From assembly GCA_002342035.1 (NCBI GenBank), contig DDPE01000048.1, forward strand, positions 1-64,000: 64,000 bases of DNA. Direction: 5' to 3'. The stretch comes from Asticcacaulis sp. UBA2476 (lineage in GTDB: Bacteria > Pseudomonadota > Alphaproteobacteria > Caulobacterales > Caulobacteraceae). Position 1 is the first letter of the stretch. Every line of letters starts with the position of its first letter. Shown here in pieces: positions 58,930-64,000 of this stretch. Below the pieces are notes generated by a model. The model made no database searches. It saw nothing but the letters and a program-made list of their open reading frames with translations, and was not told the DNA's origin. The translations under genes and the position numbers were made by a program.

Positions 58930-59502
58930 ATGGGGGAGGGCATGGTCGCACGATTTCTGACGTTTACGGCGCTGGCAAGCGTGCTCATGCTGGGGGCGTG
59001 CGATAAGCCGCAACCGGCAAAACCCGCTGTGCCCGATGACGCTTTACCCGCGACCGTGCCGATCCGCATAGACGACAGCTATATGCAGTCTGAAATGCGC
59101 GCCCCGCGTTCATCGGTCGCGGATCTGCCGCCGCAGGCCGCCAAGTTCATAACCGCGCTCAACAGCGACGATGAAAAGCTCATCCTCGGCTATCAGAGCT
59201 TTGAGGATATGTACTCCGAAAAGGGCAAGCTCAATCAGGTTGAGCGTGACCATATCCGCAAGGGTTTGCGTCCTCTGCTGGCTTCTGGGGCTATTGCCAT
59301 GAAGGAAATAGACCGCGCTGACCACGAGTTTACAGTGCTGTTTTATAAGGCCGAACATGCCGACCAGATGGAAGACGAAACCTTCCTCAAGCAGCACTAT
59401 CTCAATGCCTATTTTGCCTGCCGGTTTGATGATTCGAGTGGTTCATGGAAACTGGCCCCGCCTGCGGTTTGTTTCTCAGAGACCGATGGCCCGTACGGGT
59501 AG
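58930..59502 (+). CDS. Hypothetical lipoprotein
   Basis: This protein of about 190 residues has a lipoprotein signal with the lipobox LMLGAC. The start may be ATG 58930 or ATG 58942 (VARFLTFTALAS); the latter has a GGGAGG only two bases upstream. The mature part starts with a Pro/Ala linker and has a helical acidic domain (SDDEKLILGYQSFEDMY) and late cysteines at CRF and VCFSE. I do not recognise the family. Its last 94 bases overlap the 3' end of a convergent gene. Confidence 0.75.
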   Translation: MGEGMVARFLTFTALASVLMLGACDKPQPAKPAVPDDALPATVPIRIDDSYMQSEMRAPRSSVADLPPQAAKFITALNSDDEKLILGYQSFEDMYSEKGKLNQVERDHIRKGLRPLLASGAIAMKEIDRADHEFTVLFYKAEHADQMEDETFLKQHYLNAYFACRFDDSSGSWKLAPPAVCFSETDGPYG

Positions 59503-60710
59503 CGCGCCAGTCGGCGCATAATGATGAATAGCAATCCCATGATGACGACCGGACTGAGCGGCAGGTAAAGATGAGTGGCAACCGTGCGCGCGATCAGCGG
59601 CAGTACAAAGCCGCACAGCAGGGTGGCTTTTTCCCAGGGTAAGAACCCGGTTCGGATGCCTTCGCCCGCAATCCATATCAGCGGCAGTGCCAGAATAAGC
59701 AGATCATAATCCAAAAGGAACGGGCTTAGTAGCGGGGTTGCTGCCCCTGTCAGGGCGGCGAGTGCAGCGGCGGTCGGGCGGTGCTTTCGGATAGCCATGA
59801 CGACAATTGTGATTGCGGTGATGGCCCCAGTAAGCTGGAGGCCATAGGCCCCCACTGAAGGCAGGCCCCAATGGCGCGCGATGGCAAACAGGCTTTGCAT
59901 TTTGCCATGGCCGACTAATCCCTCTTCGAGGGTTTGGCGGGCCAGAGACGAGGCGTCCATAAAGGCCCCCCAACTGTCCGGGCCAAATATCGCTGTGGTG
60001 ATAAGGCCATAGATGATTGCACTTACGCCTGTGGCCGCAAAGGCTTTCCATCGGCCTGCCGCAGCCAGTATGAAGGGTAGAGCCAGCCCCATCTGCGGCT
60101 TGATGAGCAGTAGTCCCCAAATGGCGCCGGCCAGAAGCGGGCGACGGTTTAGGCACATGAAACCGCCGGTCATGATTGCGGTGGTCAGGCCTGCGTTCTG
60201 GCCATTACCGATATTGATCCACAGGGCCGGGAAGGCCAGAAAGGGCAGAACGCCAAGGCGGCGAGTATCCGTAAATGAGGTGGCCCAGCGTTTCAAGGTG
60301 ATAATCGCCGCCGCCGTGGTGCTGGTGAGCCACAGGCATACCGCCCAACCATAGGGCACAAGGGCAAACGGCAGGCATATCAGCAGGAACGGTGGCGGAT
60401 AAAAGAAGGCCCAGTAGCCTAATCTTTGGCCAAAAATGGCATCCTGAGCGGCCTGATGTCTGGGCAGGTTCCAGGCCGCCACCGCCTGATCATGCAAAGC
60501 TAAATTTCCGGCCGCGTAAAAGCTCATGAAATCGCTGCCGATCGGCTTGCCGGAGATATCGATGGCATTGCGGGCGCTGAAAATCCAGATGGCGAATCCG
60601 GCCAAGGTCATGACCAGCAAAACCTGCAGCCATGCCCTGACGCGGTCGGCAGTAAGCCCGTCGGCATCACGGATAAAGGTGAGGTTGATGCGTTTCGTCA
60701 TCTGGCTCAT
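59409..60710 (-). CDS. GT87/DUF2029 family membrane glycosyltransferase-like protein
   Basis: This 433-residue protein has about ten hydrophobic segments and the DUF2029 pattern: SDFMSFYAAGNLALHDQAVAAWN in the first periplasmic loop (with the conserved Asp), FFYPPPFLLICLPFALVPYG and PLLAGAIWGLLLIKPQMGLALP. Family members are polyprenol-dependent mannosyl- or arabinosyltransferases in actinobacteria; in proteobacteria the substrate is unknown. The ATG at 60710 is used; a TTG at 60716 is also in frame. The last 31 codons overlap the convergent lipoprotein gene. Confidence 0.85.
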   Translation of the reverse strand: MSQMTKRINLTFIRDADGLTADRVRAWLQVLLVMTLAGFAIWIFSARNAIDISGKPIGSDFMSFYAAGNLALHDQAVAAWNLPRHQAAQDAIFGQRLGYWAFFYPPPFLLICLPFALVPYGWAVCLWLTSTTAAAIITLKRWATSFTDTRRLGVLPFLAFPALWINIGNGQNAGLTTAIMTGGFMCLNRRPLLAGAIWGLLLIKPQMGLALPFILAAAGRWKAFAATGVSAIIYGLITTAIFGPDSWGAFMDASSLARQTLEEGLVGHGKMQSLFAIARHWGLPSVGAYGLQLTGAITAITIVVMAIRKHRPTAAALAALTGAATPLLSPFLLDYDLLILALPLIWIAGEGIRTGFLPWEKATLLCGFVLPLIARTVATHLYLPLSPVVIMGLLFIIMRRLARYPYGPSVSEKQTAGGASFHEPLESSNRQAK

Positions 60711-60884
60711 TCGCAAGGAAAGACGTCAGGTTACCCGCTATGGCTGAACAAGCTGTAAACCGGTATTGGTGCACCTGTTTTCCAAATGAGCCGGTTTGCC
60801 AGTGAAAATTATTTCAGAATAATTTGATAGGCTAACACTGTGAGCTGGGATTTTGCCACTCAATCCGATGTGCGGTTGAGGCAA

Positions 60885-60921
60885 AAATTAACGCCCCAAA
60901 GTGCGCACTTCGGGGCGTTAA
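60885..60921 (-). terminator. Rho-independent terminator after pyruvate kinase gene
   Basis: On the minus strand TTAACGCCCC and GGGGCGTTAA form the stem with an inner GAAGTGCGCACTTT extension, then TTTTT. It lies 30 bases after the pyk stop. Confidence 0.92.
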
Positions 60922-60950
60922 TGTTGAACTCAGAGGCCGTGCGACCCGAT

Positions 60951-62450
60951 TTAGAGGGTGTTTTCGGTCTTGTCGCTGGCAGATTCGGGGACGAATTCGG
61001 GTTCTTCAACGCGGGTGCGCGTGACTTTCGCGACACGCAGAGCATTAGTTGATCCTGATTTGCCGAAGGGCATGCCGGCGATGATGACGATGTTCTGGCC
61101 GGGTTCGGAAATGCCTTCGGTGCGTGCCAGTTGCGTGGCGACAGCGACGGTTTCCGACATCGAATGGGTGACGGGCGCGGTCGTAGCGTGCACGCCCCAG
61201 GTTATGGCCAGGCGGCGGGCGGTCTCTATATTGGGGGTTAGGCCAAGGATCGGCACGTTTGGACGCTCACGCGCGACCCGAAGCGCCGTTGAGGCCGAGT
61301 TGGTAAGGGCCGCAATCGCTGACGCTTCAATGGTTTGCGCGACCTGACGGGCGGCAGCGGCCATGGCCCCAGAGGTGGTTTTTTCAGGCTCCGGACGACG
61401 GCGGTCGGTATTGGCGCGCCAGCCTTCATCGCTTTCGACGCGGGCGATGATACGGTCCATGATGGTCACGGCTTCGATCGGGAACTGGCCCGCCGCCGTT
61501 TCGGCCGACAACATAACGGCGTCAGCGCCATCAAATACGGCGGTGGCGACGTCGGACGCTTCGGCGCGGGTAGGGGTCGGCGCAGAAATCATCGATTCCA
61601 GCATTTGGGTGGCAACGACAACGGGCTTACCCATAAGTCGGGCCGACTGAATGATACGTTTTTGCGCCAGCGGCACTTCTTCGGGCGGCAATTCAACGCC
61701 CAGATCACCGCGCGCGACCATGACCGCATCCGACAGCGCCATGATTTCTTCTAAATTATCAAGGGCCTGCGGTTTTTCAAGTTTCGACAGCACCCAGGCG
61801 CGGCCCTTGATGATTTCCTTGGCCTCAAGCACGTCTTCGGGCCGCTGCACGAACGACAGGCCGATATATTCAACGCCGCGTTCCAGCGCGAATTCCATGT
61901 CTTCGCGGTCTTTTTTGGTCAAAGCCGGGATCGGCAGCACCACGTCGGGGACGTTGACACCCTTGCGGTCGCTGAGGCGGCCACCGTTAATGACTACGGT
62001 TTCCAGATGGTCGTCGCGGACATGGACGACCTTAAGTTTCAGCTTGCCGTCATCGAGCAGCAGGTGCGAGCCGATCTGGGCGGCGGCAATAATCTCAGGA
62101 TGTGGCAGGTTGGCGCGGCGGGAATCGCCCGGCGTCGGGTTAAGATCCAGCCGGAACGTCTGGCCATTATTGAGCACAATGGCCCCGCCCATAAAGCGGC
62201 CAACCCGCAGTTTCGGGCCCTGAACGTCAGCCAAAATACCGATCGGGTGCTTGGTGCGCGCTTCTAAGTCACGGATAAGCTCAATGTTTCGGCCATGATC
62301 TTCGTGGCTGCCGTGGGAGAAATTAAGGCGGAAAACATCGGCGCCGGCCTGAAATAACTGCTGGAGCATTTCGGCATTAGAGGACGCGGGGCCTAATGTG
62401 GCGACGATTTTGGTGCGGCGGCGGCGAAGTATCTTCAAGGCAGGACTCAC
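60951..62450 (-). CDS. pyk: Pyruvate kinase
   Basis: This 499-residue enzyme makes pyruvate and ATP from phosphoenolpyruvate and ADP. It starts at GTG 62450. The barrel begins RRRRTKIVATLGPASS, then FRLNFSHGSHEDH, the B domain (DVQGPKLRVGRF), VMVARGDLGVELPPEEVPLAQK (metal- and substrate-binding loop) and MLESMISAPTPTRAEASDVATAVFDGADAVMLSAETAAGQFP. The C domain ends with a charged Glu/Ser-rich tail of about 20 residues beyond the usual end. It is monocistronic, with a terminator downstream. Confidence 0.96.
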   Translation of the reverse strand: MSPALKILRRRRTKIVATLGPASSNAEMLQQLFQAGADVFRLNFSHGSHEDHGRNIELIRDLEARTKHPIGILADVQGPKLRVGRFMGGAIVLNNGQTFRLDLNPTPGDSRRANLPHPEIIAAAQIGSHLLLDDGKLKLKVVHVRDDHLETVVINGGRLSDRKGVNVPDVVLPIPALTKKDREDMEFALERGVEYIGLSFVQRPEDVLEAKEIIKGRAWVLSKLEKPQALDNLEEIMALSDAVMVARGDLGVELPPEEVPLAQKRIIQSARLMGKPVVVATQMLESMISAPTPTRAEASDVATAVFDGADAVMLSAETAAGQFPIEAVTIMDRIIARVESDEGWRANTDRRRPEPEKTTSGAMAAAARQVAQTIEASAIAALTNSASTALRVARERPNVPILGLTPNIETARRLAITWGVHATTAPVTHSMSETVAVATQLARTEGISEPGQNIVIIAGMPFGKSGSTNALRVAKVTRTRVEEPEFVPESASDKTENTL

Positions 62451-62622
62451 TAACAGTTGGGTATTGACGACTCAGCGGCCTTGTAGAGCTGAAAAGCGGT
62501 CGATGCGGCGCTTTTGTCCCGGCCGGGCTTGTTGGAAGCGACAAAGCGCTGCTTCTTAAGGCCCGGTCAAGTCATATTTTTATAACAAATAGTAAAAATG
62601 AGCCGTGCTGAGGTGTGCGGAA

Positions 62623-62691
62623 TTGACGCATTGGTCAAAATTTTACGCTTAAAATCTGTTTTATTGACCATTTGTGTGACTTTTGCGTCAA
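62623..62691. repeat. Nested inverted repeats with TTGAC ends
   Basis: TTGACGCA (62623-62630) pairs with TGCGTCAA (62684-62691) and the adjacent TGGTCAA (62632-62638) pairs with TTGACCA (62664-62670). The two pairs share a centre region but have unequal spacers, so they could be two operator dyads rather than one hairpin. Confidence 0.5.
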
Positions 62692-62706
62692 CATCACATT
62701 TTTTTA

Positions 62707-62720
62707 TGCCAGCGCTGTCA
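62707..62720. promoter_or_regulatory. LacI-type operator 1 before the TonB receptor
   Basis: TGCCAGCGCTGTCA is the exact reverse complement pattern of the symporter-operator TGACAGCGCTGCCA variant (it reads TGACAGCGCTGGCA on the other strand, one base different). Confidence 0.68.
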
Positions 62721-62747
62721 ATCTTTAGTGGCTTCTCAATGATATTA

Positions 62748-62761
62748 TGATATCGCTACCA
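62748..62761. promoter_or_regulatory. LacI-type operator 2 before the TonB receptor
   Basis: TGATATCGCTACCA matches the family with one substitution in the AGCGCT core. Its centre lies 41 bases from operator 1, so a dimer pair or looping arrangement is possible. Confidence 0.5.
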
Positions 62762-62868
62762 TTCAAGAGTGCCCGTTTCGGTGTGTTTTTATCTTTTTAA
62801 AACACCTCAGCGACAGGGTGCCGGACGACAGTCGATTTGGAAGGGTTTTCAGGTTAAGGGCGCAATTG

Positions 62869-62892
62869 CCGGACGTGGTGTGCACGTTCCGG
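62869..62892 (+). promoter_or_regulatory. Hairpin in the receptor mRNA leader
   Basis: CCGGACGTG and CACGTTCCGG form a nine-pair stem with one bulged T and a GTGTG loop, followed directly by GCCTCC. A leader role is inferred. Confidence 0.4.
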
Positions 62893-63086
62893 GCCTCCTT
62901 TATACACCCGAATTTCCAACCTTTTTGACTGAATAACAGTGATCACGGACCCATGCGGTGTTGAGAGATTGCCCACGCAGGTAATTTCCGGGCCGGGACT
63001 ATGATCATAAATTTTGGGACGCATTCAATCATATCGGCTGCAAAGACCGGAGATTGAGCCTTGGCTTATTTAGAGGGAGGAGTTTT

Positions 63087-64000
63087 ATGAAAAACTCACG
63101 TACTGCGCTTAACGGGCGCAGCGCTTTCAGCATCACGCTTAAAAACGGGGTATCGGTAGTCGCACTTGGTGCGCTGGCGGCGGCTCTGGCCATGCCAGCC
63201 CTGGCGCAGGACGCCCCGGCTGCCGATCCGGATGTGACCGAAGTGGTCGTCACCGGTCAGCGCGCCCAGATCAAAACGGCGCAAAAACTGAAGAAAGACG
63301 CCGAAGTCGTCGTCGATTCGGTGACCGCGGTTGATATCGGCGCTCTGCCGGACCGTTCGGTCGCCGAAGCCCTGCAGCGCGTATCGGGTCTTCAGATCCA
63401 GCGTGCCTCTGAAGCGCGCGATCCGATCCGTATGACCGCTGAAGGTGGCGGTGTGGTGATCCGTGGCCTGACCTGGGTACGTTCCGAAACCAACGGCCGC
63501 GATATCTTTTCGGCCAAGAATGGCCGCTCACTGAGCTTTGAAGATGTATCGGCCGATTTGCTGTCGGGTATAGATGTTTATAAGAACCCGTCGGCGGACA
63601 TGATCGAAGGCGGCATCGGCGGTACGGTTAACCTGCGCACGCGCCTGCCGTTTGACGCCAAAGGCCGCGTACTGGCCGGAACTCTTGATTCGACCTATGG
63701 CGATCTTCAGGAGGAATATAACAATTCATTCAGCGCCATGTATTCGGATCGCTGGGACACGTCTATCGGTGAAATCGGGCTTTTGCTGAACTATTCGGAT
63801 GCCACAATTGGCAACCGTACCGATGTCATCGGTATCAGCAAGTATAACCCGGCGGAAACCGCGGCGGGCGAAGACGTATTTGTGCCGGACTCGCTGGGCT
63901 GGCGCAGCATTGACTGGACACAAAAGCGTCAGGCCGGTGCCGTCGCCGTACAATGGCGTCCGAACGATGCCTGGGAATTCAGCCTGCAGGCGTTCCATTC
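63087..64000 (+). CDS. TonB-dependent receptor (3' end outside window)
   Basis: The open frame starts at ATG 63087 with GGGAGGAG five bases upstream and runs to the window end (304 codons visible). A long signal peptide ends near residue 36 (LGALAAALAMPALAQ). The TonB-box-like VTEVVVTGQRAQIKTAQ follows, then the plug domain with VDIGALPDRSVAEALQRVSGLQIQR, VVIRGL and YKNPSADMIEGGIGGTVNLRTRLPF. The barrel starts near residue 195. It would import a large substrate across the outer membrane. The two LacI-type operators before it suggest xyloglucan oligosaccharides or xylose-containing glycans. Confidence 0.93.
   Translation, partial: MKNSRTALNGRSAFSITLKNGVSVVALGALAAALAMPALAQDAPAADPDVTEVVVTGQRAQIKTAQKLKKDAEVVVDSVTAVDIGALPDRSVAEALQRVSGLQIQRASEARDPIRMTAEGGGVVIRGLTWVRSETNGRDIFSAKNGRSLSFEDVSADLLSGIDVYKNPSADMIEGGIGGTVNLRTRLPFDAKGRVLAGTLDSTYGDLQEEYNNSFSAMYSDRWDTSIGEIGLLLNYSDATIGNRTDVIGISKYNPAETAAGEDVFVPDSLGWRSIDWTQKRQAGAVAVQWRPNDAWEFSLQAFH

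Larger units (their letters stand above)
62451..63086. other. 636-base control region upstream of the TonB-dependent receptor
   Basis: No gene-like frame is present. The left part holds the pyk promoter region. The centre has an AT-rich block with nested TTGAC inverted repeats (62623-62691) and two LacI-type operators (62707-62720 and 62748-62761). The right part, about 320 bases, looks like a long mRNA leader with a stable hairpin at 62869-62892 and CCTCC at 62894-62898, able to pair with the receptor Shine-Dalgarno at 63076-63080. Confidence 0.6.

Noticed and set aside
1..64000. tRNA, rRNA, prophage or insertion sequence
   Set aside because: I saw no cloverleaf-like segment with a CCA end, no rRNA-like stretch, no transposase or integrase and no terminal inverted repeats with target duplications.

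Overview
The window reads as chromosome of an alphaproteobacterium of the Caulobacteraceae (Caulobacter/Asticcacaulis type). The evidence is the housekeeping gene neighbourhood (comF-grxC-nitrilase-DUF1178, ubiG/lysC/ptsP/prfA/clpB), a D-xylose operon whose XylB, XylC and XylD proteins closely resemble those I know from Caulobacter crescentus, the frequent GTG/TTG starts, and a TonB-dependent receptor at the right edge. I had only the sequence, so genus is an inference.

Positions 1-18,000 are mostly core genes: ComF (left end missing), glutaredoxin, Nit-type amidohydrolase, DUF1178, DUF4167, PrmC, UbiG, aspartate kinase, EI-Ntr (PtsP), a membrane CHASE4-GGDEF-EAL protein, a GST, RF1, two tiny membrane proteins, a MOSC protein and ClpB. 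The prmC-DUF4167 pair, which in many relatives follows prfA, lies here on the opposite strand next to ubiG. Positions 17,950-20,242 hold two tandem soluble chemoreceptor-like proteins of unusual domain order. Positions 20,481-25,119 carry a PuuA/PuuB-type polyamine pair, a TrmH-type methyltransferase and a UDP-glucuronate epimerase-like gene.

Positions 25,381-49,279 are a carbohydrate-utilisation island that looks built for xyloglucan: GH27 alpha-galactosidase, a GntR/FCD regulator, GH35 beta-galactosidase and GH31 alpha-xylosidase on the plus strand; GH29 alpha-fucosidase, an SGNH acetylesterase and a GH74 xyloglucanase on the minus strand; a LacI regulator; then a Weimberg-pathway xylose operon (xylX, xylB, xylC, xylD), a sugar:H+ symporter and an aldose 1-epimerase. 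A hipBA toxin-antitoxin pair with three evenly spaced operators sits inside the island. Positions 49,738-58,854 continue with a predicted non-phosphorylating L-fucose pathway (FucP, mutarotase, AKR dehydrogenase, lactonase, a split UxaA-type dehydratase, a Zn-alcohol dehydrogenase, an SDR and an IclR regulator) and a galactose/arabinose 1-dehydrogenase. Together the genes would strip xyloglucan side chains (galactose, fucose, xylose, acetyl) and oxidise each released sugar.

A shared palindrome, TGRYAGCGCTRYCA, lies before GH35/GH31, before xylX, before the sugar symporter and twice before the TonB receptor. This suggests one LacI-family regulon that joins polymer uptake, depolymerisation and xylose oxidation. 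The right end holds a lipoprotein, a GT87-type membrane protein, pyruvate kinase and the 5' part of the TonB-dependent receptor. I saw no rRNA, tRNA, CRISPR array, insertion sequence or prophage.
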